This document shows, piece after piece, positions 7,233 to 13,844 of a stretch of DNA of 20,254 nt (position 1 is the stretch's first letter; each line of letters starts with the position of its first letter). The notes below the pieces were generated by a model that searched no databases, had not been told where the DNA came from, and saw nothing but the letters and a program-made list of their open reading frames with translations. The DNA comes from Burkholderiaceae bacterium (lineage in GTDB: Bacteria; Pseudomonadota; Gammaproteobacteria; Burkholderiales; Burkholderiaceae): assembly GCA_947374315.1 (NCBI GenBank), contig CANCBK010000029.1:1-20254 (forward strand). The letters run 5' to 3'. The position numbers and the translations under genes were made by a program.

Positions 7233-7970
7233 ATGGAAGAAAAAATTCGCGTATCTAAGCTACTCTCTGAATTAGGCCTCTGCTCCCGCCGTGAAGCAGA
7301 CTCTTACATTGAGCAGGGTTTGGTCACAGTAGATGGCGAAGTAGTGAATGAGCTAGGCTCACGTGCCTTTCGTCATCAGAAGATTGAATTACAGTCAGGC
7401 GCAAAAGCACAGCAAGCATCCCGAGTTACCGTCATCCTGAATAAGCCCGTTGGCTACATTTCCCACTTTGATGATGAGCAGGAGTACCAACCTGCCGCCT
7501 CGCTGATCACCCCCGAGAACTATTTCGCCAGCCCTCTTGATAAAGGACGTAGCCCCCGCTTTAATACCCGCGGCCTTGCACCTGCCGGACGTTTGGATAT
7601 TGATTCCACAGGCATGCTGGTCTTAACCCAAGATGGTCGTATTGCAAAACTCCTCATCGGCGAAAACAGCCCTGTTGAAAAAGAATATTTGGTACGGGTT
7701 GAGGGCGCACTCTCTTTTGAAGATCTAGATCGCTTAAAACATGGCCTTGAATTAGATGGCGTGGTTTTAAAGCCTGCCCAAGTCAGCTGGCAAAACGAGG
7801 ATCAACTGCGCTTTGTACTGCGCGAAGGTCGCAAACGTCAAATTCGTCGCATGTGTGAAATGGTTGGCCTCAAAGTAATAGGCTTAAAACGCGTACGCAT
7901 GGGCAGAATTTCACTGGGCGCTCTGCCCCCTGGAAAATGGCGCTTTGTAAGGCCCGAAGAGCAATTCTAA
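7233..7970 (+). CDS. rRNA pseudouridine synthase, RsuA/RluB/RluE/RluF family
   Basis: 245 residues from ATG 7233; an upstream TTG at 7209 is less likely. An S4 RNA-binding domain fills about 1-60 (IRVSKLLSELGLCSRREADSYI and following). The catalytic domain has ILNKPVGYIS, then GRLDIDSTGMLVLTQDG with the catalytic Asp (D122), KEYLV, and the closing EGRKRQIRRMCEMVGLKV. It isomerises a specific uridine in rRNA. The RRMCE-x-x-G tail and overall shape are nearest to RluF (23S U2604) in my judgement, but RluB- or RsuA-type targets are not excluded, so no symbol is given. A loop with basic residues between the S4 and catalytic parts (about 95-115) is longer than in E. coli enzymes. prfC follows 45 nt later. 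Confidence 0.88.
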   Translation: MEEKIRVSKLLSELGLCSRREADSYIEQGLVTVDGEVVNELGSRAFRHQKIELQSGAKAQQASRVTVILNKPVGYISHFDDEQEYQPAASLITPENYFASPLDKGRSPRFNTRGLAPAGRLDIDSTGMLVLTQDGRIAKLLIGENSPVEKEYLVRVEGALSFEDLDRLKHGLELDGVVLKPAQVSWQNEDQLRFVLREGRKRQIRRMCEMVGLKVIGLKRVRMGRISLGALPPGKWRFVRPEEQF

Positions 7971-7985
7971 GAGGCTGCGCACGCT

Positions 7986-7991
7986 TATAAT
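7986..7991 (+). promoter_or_regulatory. Consensus -10 TATAAT upstream of prfC
   Basis: A perfect TATAAT in the short gap before prfC. It predicts a transcript starting near 7998 with an 18-nt leader containing ATTAGG as the only Shine-Dalgarno-like element. A matching -35 is not evident (TTCTAA at 7965-7970 is 15 bp away). Confidence 0.5.
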
Positions 7992-8015
7992 TCTGTCAAC
8001 TAGATTAGGCGCAGA

Positions 8016-9650
8016 ATTACCATCGATACCATCACCTCCAGCACTCCCGGCGCAGAAGTATTAAGGCGTCGTAGCTTTGCCATCATCTCTCACCCAGATG
8101 CGGGTAAAACCACGCTCACAGAAAAACTGTTGCTCTATGCAGGCGCCATTCAAATTGCCGGCAGCGTTAAGGCCCGTAAGGCCACTCGACACGCAACCTC
8201 CGACTGGATGGAAATTGAGAAGCAACGGGGTATTTCAGTAGCGAGCTCTGTCATGCAGATGGAATATCGCGACTGCATTATTAATCTCCTAGATACCCCG
8301 GGCCACCAAGATTTCTCTGAAGATACCTATCGCGTACTCACCGCAGTGGATTCGGCCTTAATGGTGATTGATGCCGCGAATGGTGTTGAGTCGCAAACAC
8401 TGCGCTTGCTTGAAGTCTGTCGTGCTCGCAATACGCCTATTGTGACCTTCATCAATAAGATGGACCGTGAAGTAAAGCCGCCGATGGAGTTGATGGATGA
8501 AATTGAAACCGCTTTGGGTATTGAGGTTGTGCCCTTCACATGGCCAGTCGGCATGGGCAAATCTTTCGCCGGCGTTATTGATATTGCCAACTCCCAAATG
8601 CGCATGTTCAAGGCGGGCGAAGATCGCGTTACAGAAGACTCTCACGCAATCGTTGATATCAACGATCCTGCACTAAAAGAACGCCTAGGAAGCGACCTTG
8701 AAAATGCCCTTGCTGAAGTCGACCTTATTAAAAATGCAATGCCTGCCTTTGATCGTGAAGCCTTTTTAGCGGGTCGTCAGTCTCCGGTTTTCTTTGGTTC
8801 AGCCATTAATAATTTTGGTGTGCGAGAAATTCTCAATACCTTAGTTGAGCTTGCGCCATCACCAGGCTCACGAAAGGCTTTGCAACGGGAAGTGAGCCCC
8901 GCTGAACCTAAATTCTCGGCAGTGGTTTTTAAGATCCAAGCCAACATGGATCCCGCGCACCGAGATCGCGTAGCCTTCTTACGCATTTGCTCCGGGCATT
9001 TTCAGCGAGGTATGAAGCTGAAAATTTGTCGCAACAATAAAGAGGTGCGCACCAACAATGCCCTGTCTTTCTTGTCACAACGACGCGACATTCTGGATGA
9101 GGCTTTTCCAGGAGACATCATTGGTCTGCCAAACCATGGACTACTCCGGCTTGGCGACACATTGACTGAAGGCGAGCAATTGCAATTTACAGGCCTACCT
9201 TTCTTTGCACCAGAAATTTTCCGGATGGTAGAGTCGGCTGATCCGCTACGCTCTAAGCAACTGCGCACAGGCCTGATGCAGCTTGGCGAAGAGGGTGCTA
9301 TTCAAGTATTCCGCCCCATGATGGGTGGCACCATGTTGCTCGGCGCCTTTGGACAACTGCAATTTGAAGTCGTTAGCCATCGCCTGGCAACCGAGTATGG
9401 CGCAGAAGTTCGCTTGCTGCCTGCACGCTACAACTTGGCGCGCTGGGTGAGCTCAGAGGATCCAGTAGCGCTCAAAAAATTTATTCAGGAAAATATTCAC
9501 CGCATGGCGGAGGATGTTGTGGGGGCATCCGTATTTTTGGCGTCACATAAATCTGAATTAGATGTAGCTCAACAACGCTGGGAATCGATTCAGTTCCACG
9601 CTTTAAGAGAGCATGCCGGCCTCATTTATCAATCAGACCTAGCGGGCTAA
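8016..9650 (+). CDS. prfC: Peptide chain release factor 3 (RF3), with a probable non-canonical AUU start
   Basis: About 544 residues from ATT 8016 (E. coli RF3 is 529). This translational GTPase removes RF1/RF2 from the ribosome after termination. G1 is SHPDAGKTT (25-33), followed by SDWMEIEKQRGIS (switch I), DTPGHQDFSEDTYR (G3, from 93) and TFINKMDR (G4, 147-150). RF3-specific FVFKIQANMDP-like (VVFKIQANMDPAHRDRVAF) and QFHALREH ends follow. The frame is open back to a TAG at 8001 but holds no ATG, GTG or TTG before TTG 8130, which lies after the P-loop and would destroy the GTPase. No such codon occurs in any frame from 7971 to 8076. ATT 8016 sits 6 nt after an AGG. ATC 8022 is an alternative. 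The family call is certain; the start is inferred. Confidence 0.95.
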   Translation: MTIDTITSSTPGAEVLRRRSFAIISHPDAGKTTLTEKLLLYAGAIQIAGSVKARKATRHATSDWMEIEKQRGISVASSVMQMEYRDCIINLLDTPGHQDFSEDTYRVLTAVDSALMVIDAANGVESQTLRLLEVCRARNTPIVTFINKMDREVKPPMELMDEIETALGIEVVPFTWPVGMGKSFAGVIDIANSQMRMFKAGEDRVTEDSHAIVDINDPALKERLGSDLENALAEVDLIKNAMPAFDREAFLAGRQSPVFFGSAINNFGVREILNTLVELAPSPGSRKALQREVSPAEPKFSAVVFKIQANMDPAHRDRVAFLRICSGHFQRGMKLKICRNNKEVRTNNALSFLSQRRDILDEAFPGDIIGLPNHGLLRLGDTLTEGEQLQFTGLPFFAPEIFRMVESADPLRSKQLRTGLMQLGEEGAIQVFRPMMGGTMLLGAFGQLQFEVVSHRLATEYGAEVRLLPARYNLARWVSSEDPVALKKFIQENIHRMAEDVVGASVFLASHKSELDVAQQRWESIQFHALREHAGLIYQSDLAG

Positions 9651-9652
9651 AT

Positions 9653-9901
9653 TTAGCGCGGGCTTGATTGTGGTGGACTGCAATCAAATACCGCAACTAG
9701 CTGGGTATCGCTTTTTCTAAAGGTAGCGGTCTTTCCATATTGGGCGCAATAGGCATTCGCCTTTTGAGTTAATGACGAGATTGAGGCCCCGTCGCTATTT
9801 AGAAAGGTGACATGATTTGCGTCCGAAGCATCGGTGTATACCGCAGCGCATGCACTTAAGCCTAGAGCACCAAGCGACAAAATGAATAGGGAGCGCTTCA
9901 T
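9653..9901 (-). CDS. Small lipoprotein
   Basis: 82 residues with a lipoprotein signal peptide: MKRSLFILSLGALG followed by the lipobox LSAC, giving a mature protein starting at C18. The mature part is about 65 residues with two further cysteines (about C52 and C74) that may pair in the periplasm, and ends in a Pro/Ser tail. The start at 9901 has Shine-Dalgarno AAAGGA about 6 nt upstream. It is tail-to-tail with prfC with a 2-nt gap. I do not recognise the family; membrane anchoring is the only supported property. Confidence 0.75.
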   Translation of the reverse strand: MKRSLFILSLGALGLSACAAVYTDASDANHVTFLNSDGASISSLTQKANAYCAQYGKTATFRKSDTQLVAVFDCSPPQSSPR

Positions 9902-9928
9902 GAGAATCCTTTGATTTGATAAATAAAT

Positions 9929-10165
9929 TTACCCAGTTGATTGATGCAGCTTTTTCACTAAAGCAGCAGTAAGCTTACTCGCAAAAGGTCGATAAATCAG
10001 AATGCAAATAATCGCCACTGGGTATGCGATCGACCAAACCTCCAACCACACCCAGAAGAAGTTTTGCACAAGCCCTACACGTACAAATGTCGTTGCAAAA
10101 GTAATGCTCAATGACATGAGGCAACCCATAATGAGAGCGAAGATAAGATTGGGAAGATTCATCAT
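9929..10165 (-). CDS. DUF2798 family small membrane protein
   Basis: 78 residues with two hydrophobic segments (about 5-30 and 36-60). The pattern LIFALIMGCLMSLSITFATT, then FFWVWLEVWSIAYPVAIICILIYRP fits DUF2798, a family of two-helix membrane proteins of unknown function. Its ATG overlaps the stop of the DUF486 gene upstream by 4 nt (ATGA type), so the two are cotranscribed and translationally coupled. TTTAGGGC before the start may serve as Shine-Dalgarno. The first of two consecutive ATGs is taken as the start. Confidence 0.8.
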   Translation of the reverse strand: MMNLPNLIFALIMGCLMSLSITFATTFVRVGLVQNFFWVWLEVWSIAYPVAIICILIYRPFASKLTAALVKKLHQSTG

Positions 10166-10521
10166 GCCCTAAACATAAAGTAAACCGCGCCCATTAAACA
10201 AAATCCAGCCCATATGTAATCAACCTTGAATGGCTCACCCATATAAAAAATGGCAAAAGGAATAAATACACCTAGAGTAATCACCTCTTGCGCAATCTTG
10301 AGCTGACCGAGATTAAAGAATTGGTATCCAACTCGGTTGCCGGGCACCTGAAGCGCATACTCAAACAGAGCAATTGACCAACTTGCCAACACTGCAATCC
10401 ACCATGGCTTAGTGGACAGGTCCTTTAAATGGGCATACCAGGCAAATGTCATAAAAACATTGGACAGCGTCAGCAACAGCACAAATCCAATTGGGCTGTT
10501 AAAAATAGAAATATTGGGCAT
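10162..10521 (-). CDS. DMT-superfamily membrane protein, DUF486
   Basis: 119 residues with four predicted transmembrane segments. Motifs TLSNVFMTFAWYAHLK, PWWIAVLASWSIALFEYALQVPGNR, FFNLGQLKIAQEVITLGVF and the C-terminal LMGAVYFMF are diagnostic of DUF486, a four-helix relative of small multidrug transporters within the drug/metabolite transporter superfamily. Substrate unknown. It is the first gene of a two-gene unit with DUF2798. The start at 10521 has no Shine-Dalgarno, but TATGAT lies exactly 6 nt upstream, the leaderless layout seen elsewhere in this window. Confidence 0.88.
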   Translation of the reverse strand: MPNISIFNSPIGFVLLLTLSNVFMTFAWYAHLKDLSTKPWWIAVLASWSIALFEYALQVPGNRVGYQFFNLGQLKIAQEVITLGVFIPFAIFYMGEPFKVDYIWAGFCLMGAVYFMFRA

Positions 10522-10527
10522 CGGCCA

Positions 10528-10533
10528 ATCATA
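10528..10533 (-). promoter_or_regulatory. -10 hexamer TATGAT, 6 nt before the DUF486 ATG (leaderless layout)
   Basis: Reverse strand TATGAT-TGGCCG-ATG. No purine-rich Shine-Dalgarno is present. TATGAT matches TATAAT at 5/6. Confidence 0.5.
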
Positions 10534-10647
10534 GCGCTAGAAGTGCTTAGCTGTTATTCTGATCTGTGATCACTATTTCGCGCCCTAGATAGGGGAATCT
10601 ATTGAGCAAGCTCAGAGATTCATCATTCCAACACTCTAGGAATTCAT

Positions 10648-10833
10648 ATGGCTGTAGGCCAAAATCAAAGAAGCAGAAAGAATGACTCCATGGTTACCAA
10701 AACTGGCAAAGCCAGATTAGGCCCACTCAATGTTGCTCAATTAACTAAGTTGCTCGACTCAAGCACTAAGCCTAAAGAAAAAGCAAAAATTCAAAGGGCA
10801 TTAAGTAAGATTAGCCCAGCAGTTGCAGCGTAA
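10648..10833 (+). CDS. Small basic protein of unknown function (61 residues)
   Basis: 61 residues, strongly basic, with no cysteine or membrane segment. The first 20 residues (MAVGQNQRSRKNDSMVTKTG) look disordered; a predicted helix pair follows (NVAQLTKLLDSS and KPKEKAKIQRALSKI). Reality is supported by a good Shine-Dalgarno (TAGGA, about 8 nt before ATG), a separate upstream region of 126 bp and a strong intrinsic terminator 6 nt after the stop. The composition would fit nucleic-acid or ribosome binding, but that is speculation. I do not recognise a family. Confidence 0.75.
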   Translation: MAVGQNQRSRKNDSMVTKTGKARLGPLNVAQLTKLLDSSTKPKEKAKIQRALSKISPAVAA

Positions 10834-10839
10834 AGACTA

Positions 10840-10865
10840 AGCCCCGTAATTACCGGGGCTTTTTT
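10840..10865 (+). terminator. Strong intrinsic terminator after the 61-residue protein gene
   Basis: AGCCCCG and CGGGGCT form a 7-bp GC-rich stem around TAATTAC, followed by TTTTTA. It starts 6 nt after the stop codon at 10833. It also isolates the MOSC gene, leaving only about 18 nt for that gene's promoter and leader. Confidence 0.9.
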
Positions 10866-10871
10866 ATTATG

Positions 10872-10877
10872 TAATAT
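10872..10877 (+). promoter_or_regulatory. -10 hexamer TAATAT, 6 nt before the MOSC gene ATG (leaderless layout)
   Basis: TAATAT-GCTCTC-ATG. The strong terminator ending at 10865 is only 18 nt before the ATG at 10884. A transcript starting after it must have almost no leader unless it arises inside the terminator or reads through it. This makes it one of the best-placed candidates in the window. Confidence 0.5.
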
Positions 10878-10883
10878 GCTCTC

Positions 10884-11390
10884 ATGATGAAATCGTCGCA
10901 AATCCACTCACTCTATATTGCACGGATGGCTGGTGAGCCCATGGAGCAAATCGAACGAGCGCAAATCATTGCAGGCCAGGGAATTGCAGGCGACCGTTAC
11001 GCGGCAGGCATAGGCGCATTCTCGAAGACCAAGCCGAAAATACGGCATATTTCGCTCATTGCCCTATCTGCCATAGCCGACGCAAATCACCAACTACAGA
11101 TTAATCAGCACCCCTCGTTTAAGGACGGCGATACACGCCGCAATGTGGTGATTAATCACCTTTCATCAGATGAACTCAATAGCCTAGTTGGCAAGATTTT
11201 CTATTTGGGCGGCCTCGCATTCAGAGGCACAGAATTGTGTGTACCATGCCAAAGACCCGCTCATTTATTGGCCAGGCCAGACTTCATTGATGCCTTTAAA
11301 GGTCGGGGCGGGATTAGAGCCGAAGCATTAGACTCTGGAGCCCTCACTATCGGGGATCTACTGAATATCCCCATCCCTGAAAATAAATAA
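10884..11390 (+). CDS. MOSC domain protein
   Basis: 168 residues covering a single MOSC domain (the beta-barrel sulfur-carrier domain shared with molybdenum cofactor sulfurase C-termini and YiiM/YuaD-type proteins). Seen: GIAGDRYAAGIGAFS near 34-48; TRRNVVINHL; the cysteine-bearing motif TELCVPCQRP, whose Cys is thought to carry sulfur; and the closing GRGGIRAEALDSGALTIGDLL. It acts in the cytoplasm. The physiological substrate (molybdenum cofactor or an N-hydroxylated compound) is unknown. ATG 10887 is an equally possible start. The histidine phosphatase gene follows 19 nt downstream and may share the transcript. Confidence 0.88.
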   Translation: MMKSSQIHSLYIARMAGEPMEQIERAQIIAGQGIAGDRYAAGIGAFSKTKPKIRHISLIALSAIADANHQLQINQHPSFKDGDTRRNVVINHLSSDELNSLVGKIFYLGGLAFRGTELCVPCQRPAHLLARPDFIDAFKGRGGIRAEALDSGALTIGDLLNIPIPENK

Positions 11391-11409
11391 TCCCCCTTCA
11401 TACTGCCCC

Positions 11410-12054
11410 ATGACTACAACTAGACTCTGCCTCATTCGCCATGGTGAAACTGCTTGGAATGCTGAAAGGCGCTTGCAGGGGCACACTGATATCCCCCTTA
11501 ATTCCAGGGGTGAAATCCAAGCGCGCCAAATGGCGCAAGCCCTTAAAAATACAAATCTAGTATTTGATGTTTTATATACCAGCGATCTCAAGAGGGCGGC
11601 AGATACAGCCAATGCCTTGGTTAAATTATTCGATCTCGAAGCTCAGGTTGACAGCGCCTTACGTGAGCGTCATTTTGGAGCACTTCAAGGGCTCTCCATT
11701 GAAGAGGCGCCATTGCTAAGGCCTGATATTTGGCAGGCCCACATCTCTCGAGAACTCGATCATGAGCTCGAGGGCGGAGAAAGCATCCATCAGTTTGCCT
11801 TGCGTGTACGCGGCATCTTAGATAGCATGCAGCAAAAACATGCTGGAAAAACTATTTTGGCTGTCAGTCATGGTGGCACGCTCGACATGATGTACCGCAT
11901 CGCCAGCAACCAAACCTTAGATACCAAGCGTGTGGCGTCAGTACCTAATGCCTCGTTAAATTGGATTACCCATAATGGCGATGGCTGGGCAGTAGAGCAA
12001 TGGGCAGACACCCGCCACTTAGTAGGTCATGCATTAGAAAACGTGGACCTCTAA
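11410..12054 (+). CDS. Histidine phosphatase family protein (phosphoglycerate mutase-like)
   Basis: 214 residues. The phosphohistidine motif LIRHGETAWNAERRLQGHTDIPLN contains R10 and H11. SDLKRAADTA supplies the second arginine (R62), LRERHFGALQG the acid E87, and VSHGGTLDMM the second histidine H154. This is the GpmB/CobC/PhoE branch of co-factor-independent-length phosphatases; most such proteins are phosphatases rather than glycolytic mutases, so no symbol is given. The start at 11410 lacks a Shine-Dalgarno; CATACT lies 5 nt before it. A bidirectional terminator begins just after the stop. Confidence 0.9.
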   Translation: MTTTRLCLIRHGETAWNAERRLQGHTDIPLNSRGEIQARQMAQALKNTNLVFDVLYTSDLKRAADTANALVKLFDLEAQVDSALRERHFGALQGLSIEEAPLLRPDIWQAHISRELDHELEGGESIHQFALRVRGILDSMQQKHAGKTILAVSHGGTLDMMYRIASNQTLDTKRVASVPNASLNWITHNGDGWAVEQWADTRHLVGHALENVDL

Positions 12055-12055
12055 T

Positions 12056-12081
12056 AAAAAAGCCACCCGCAGGTGGCTTTT
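12056..12081. terminator. Bidirectional intrinsic terminator
   Basis: AAAAAGCCACC (12057-12067) pairs with GGTGGCTTTT (12072-12081) around the loop CGCA. The A-run on the left and T-run on the right let it work for the histidine phosphatase gene on the plus strand and the small basic protein gene on the minus strand. The same core (AAAAGCCACC-CGNA-GGTGG) recurs at 19519-19541. Confidence 0.9.
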
Positions 12082-12098
12082 GATTTTCCAGAAAGGGG

Positions 12099-12338
12099 TT
12101 ACTTCCTGATGTGCGCGTGACGTGCAGCATCTTGGGACATGCCATCACCCTTTGGCTTGCCTTCAAGCGCTTCTTTTTCAGCGGTAATTTCTTTACGACG
12201 CTCTTTGCAAGAGCCAGCGATCTCCTGCAAAGCCTTACGCGCTCTAGCGGCAGATGCTTTAATTCCTTTTCCGTGGAACTTTTCGTTTTCTGATTGATAC
12301 ACTTCAAAAGCAGCAATTAACTTGTCATGGTGTGACAT
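12099..12338 (-). CDS. Small basic protein, possibly related to histone H1-like Hc1
   Basis: 79 residues, mostly helical and rich in Lys/Arg/Ala/Glu. The block KFHGKGIKASAARARKALQEI, then CKERRKEI, resembles small betaproteobacterial conserved proteins. It is also faintly like the N-terminal helix of chlamydial Hc1 (an R-x-R repeat, then RKE-x-x-x-AEK). That relation is from memory and weak. The tail (about 58-79) is glycine- and histidine-containing and probably disordered. The start at 12338 has a good Shine-Dalgarno, AAGGA, about 7 nt upstream. The gene is followed by the shared terminator at 12056-12081. Likely nucleic-acid binding; function not established. Confidence 0.75.
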   Translation of the reverse strand: MSHHDKLIAAFEVYQSENEKFHGKGIKASAARARKALQEIAGSCKERRKEITAEKEALEGKPKGDGMSQDAARHAHIRK

Positions 12339-12411
12339 ATTTTTCCTTATAAATTATTGAAATATTCGGCTTAATATGCACTTTAACCCAATATTAGAAG
12401 CTGCCTTAAAT

Positions 12412-13164
12412 TTATTGCGTCCAGCGCCGGATGATGGCCCTGAGCTTTTCTGGGCCAAGCTCGGCAAGATAAAGGTTGAAGTCATCCCGCAACTGGGAGC
12501 CCTTCTTAAATGCAAAGCCCAGATTATCAAACCCCACCACTTGATAACTGCTAGCGACCGGTAGATTCAAGGACTTCTGATAGTTAACCAGCATGACACT
12601 ATCTACAAACACCAAATCCACATTCCCATTTTGTAGGGCAATTAATGCCTCTGCTGGCGATGGGTATAGCTTTACTTGGTCTACCGAGTAATAGCCTTGA
12701 GGTTGCAATACTGTTTTTACATAATCGTCAAATACGCTACCCGTGGGATAGGCAATGGTGTATTTCTTCAGCTGAGATAAATCGCCAATCTTAATGTTGC
12801 GATTTTTTAAGCCAATTAACTGCCAGGTGCTCGTGAAATAAGGATTAGAAAAATCCATAACTTCCTTGCGTTTATCCGTGATTGAAATTCCTGAGAATGC
12901 AACATCTGCTTGGCCGCTGGTTACCGCACCCAACATGCCGAGCCAATCATAGGCAGTCATTTTAAAAGTACAGCCGCGGGATTTACAGTAGCCCTCAAAT
13001 ATCTCCAGATCTATGCCCGTGTATTTGCCATCCTTCTCAAACAGCATTGGGGGAATCGTGGGGGATACAGCCACCTTAATTACATTAGATTGCTCCTCCC
13101 TGGAACAAGCGCCGAGAATAAAAATGGCGGCCAGCAACAAGGGGAGTATGCGAGCAAGTCTCAT
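12412..13164 (-). CDS. Periplasmic solute-binding lipoprotein, amino-acid-binding family 3
   Basis: 250 residues. A lipoprotein signal peptide ends in the lipobox LGAC (C20). The mature part is a complete SBP_bac_3 domain: IKVAVSPTIPPMLFEKDGKYTGIDLEIF; the ADVAFSGISITDKRKEVMDFSNPYF block that forms the amino-acid pocket (a Thr/Asp/Arg set typical of polar amino acid binders); IAYPTGSVFDDYV; and NVDLVFVDSVM. It would capture an amino acid or similar ligand for an ABC importer, but no permease or ATPase gene is adjacent. It may feed a distant importer. It lies downstream of panD, separated by 173 bp with two hairpins. No clear Shine-Dalgarno precedes the ATG. Confidence 0.88.
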   Translation of the reverse strand: MRLARILPLLLAAIFILGACSREEQSNVIKVAVSPTIPPMLFEKDGKYTGIDLEIFEGYCKSRGCTFKMTAYDWLGMLGAVTSGQADVAFSGISITDKRKEVMDFSNPYFTSTWQLIGLKNRNIKIGDLSQLKKYTIAYPTGSVFDDYVKTVLQPQGYYSVDQVKLYPSPAEALIALQNGNVDLVFVDSVMLVNYQKSLNLPVASSYQVVGFDNLGFAFKKGSQLRDDFNLYLAELGPEKLRAIIRRWTQ

Positions 13165-13264
13165 GACATGTATTGAGTTTGAATAAGTTGAATGATCTTA
13201 ACAAGAATTAGCAAATAAAAATCACCCTAAAGTAACTTTTCATTTTTTGCAATGCAGTATTTGA

Positions 13265-13281
13265 TGCGGGGCGGCCCCGCA
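13265..13281. repeat. GC-rich perfect hairpin in the panD/solute-binding gene gap
   Basis: TGCGGGGC-G-GCCCCGCA, 8-bp arms. On the plus strand it is followed within 3 nt by ATTTTTG, which looks like a terminator, but no plus-strand gene lies upstream. On the minus strand (the direction of panD and the solute-binding gene) no T-run follows. Confidence 0.7.
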
Positions 13282-13286
13282 GTCAT

Positions 13287-13316
13287 TTTTGTAGGGGCGC
13301 GACTCTCCTTACAAAA
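13287..13316. repeat. Second hairpin beside the GC-rich one
   Basis: TTTTGTA (13287-13293) pairs with TACAAAA (13310-13316). The stem continues through GGGG against CTCC/T wobble pairs, giving about 11 bp around a loop near CGCGACTC. It lies 22 nt after the panD stop in the panD direction and 5 nt from the GC-rich hairpin. Confidence 0.6.
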
Positions 13317-13337
13317 CTCCTCAATGACATATGGGCA

Positions 13338-13703
13338 TTAGCCTACTTTTTTAATTTCTTTAATCACATTACCATCGCCCAACAACACAATCTTTGGAAC
13401 ATGCCGCGCTACCTCTTCATTGCTTACTTGGCCGTAAGTGCAGATAATTAAATGGTCGCCAACATGCGCTTTGCGTGCAGCAGCGCCATTCAGGGAGATG
13501 ATTCCTGAGCCCCGCTTAGCCTTGATGATGTAGGTTGAAAAACGCTCACCATTATTGATGTTGTAAAGCTCGATCTTTTCGAATTCACGCATATCAGCAG
13601 CATCCAGCATATCTTCATCGATGCCACATGAACCTTCATAGTGCAAATCCGCCTCGGTGACGGTTGCCCTATGAATTTTTGCTAACAACATAATGCGATT
13701 CAT
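13338..13703 (-). CDS. panD: Aspartate 1-decarboxylase precursor
   Basis: 121 residues, typical PanD length. It decarboxylates L-aspartate to beta-alanine, the precursor of pantothenate and CoA, using a pyruvoyl group made by self-cleavage. The cleavage site G24-S25 is present in LHYEGSCGID, with Tyr22 before it. Other family blocks seen are MLLAKIHRATVTEADL, NGERFSTYIIKAKRGSGIISLNGAAARKAHVGDHLII (including Y58-like and R54-like positions). Start ATG 13703 has GGGGAA about 6-7 nt upstream. No other pan gene is in the window. An upstream terminator belongs to the phasin, so panD has its own promoter between 13704 and 13795. Confidence 0.96.
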   Translation of the reverse strand: MNRIMLLAKIHRATVTEADLHYEGSCGIDEDMLDAADMREFEKIELYNINNGERFSTYIIKAKRGSGIISLNGAAARKAHVGDHLIICTYGQVSNEEVARHVPKIVLLGDGNVIKEIKKVG

Positions 13704-13795
13704 GCTATTTCCCCGGAATTTAAAAATGTACTAATTTGAATATGAATGAGTAACTGTTCGTCTATTTTCTCAAATTTTTTCAAGAAAGCGCCATT

Positions 13796-13822
13796 AAAAA
13801 AACCCCGCATATACGGGGCTTT
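13796..13822 (-). terminator. Intrinsic terminator of the phasin gene
   Basis: On the reverse strand AGCCCCG-TATATG-CGGGG is followed by a run of seven T (complement of 13796-13802). It starts about 23 nt after the phasin stop and separates it from panD. Confidence 0.9.
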
Positions 13823-13844
13823 CTGAATCACTATTATCTGCTAA

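Noticed and set aside
8130..8132. TTG 8130 as the prfC start
   Set aside because: It would remove the P-loop SHPDAGKTT and preceding conserved strand, leaving a GTPase unable to bind nucleotide.
8327..9268. Minus-strand open frames inside prfC
   Set aside because: Antisense to a complete, motif-bearing RF3 gene; no Shine-Dalgarno or family resemblance.
11966..12316. Two open frames overlapping the 79-residue basic protein gene (minus 11966-12316 and plus 12111-12293)
   Set aside because: They run through the terminator at 12056-12081 or lie antisense to the better supported gene with Shine-Dalgarno AAGGA.
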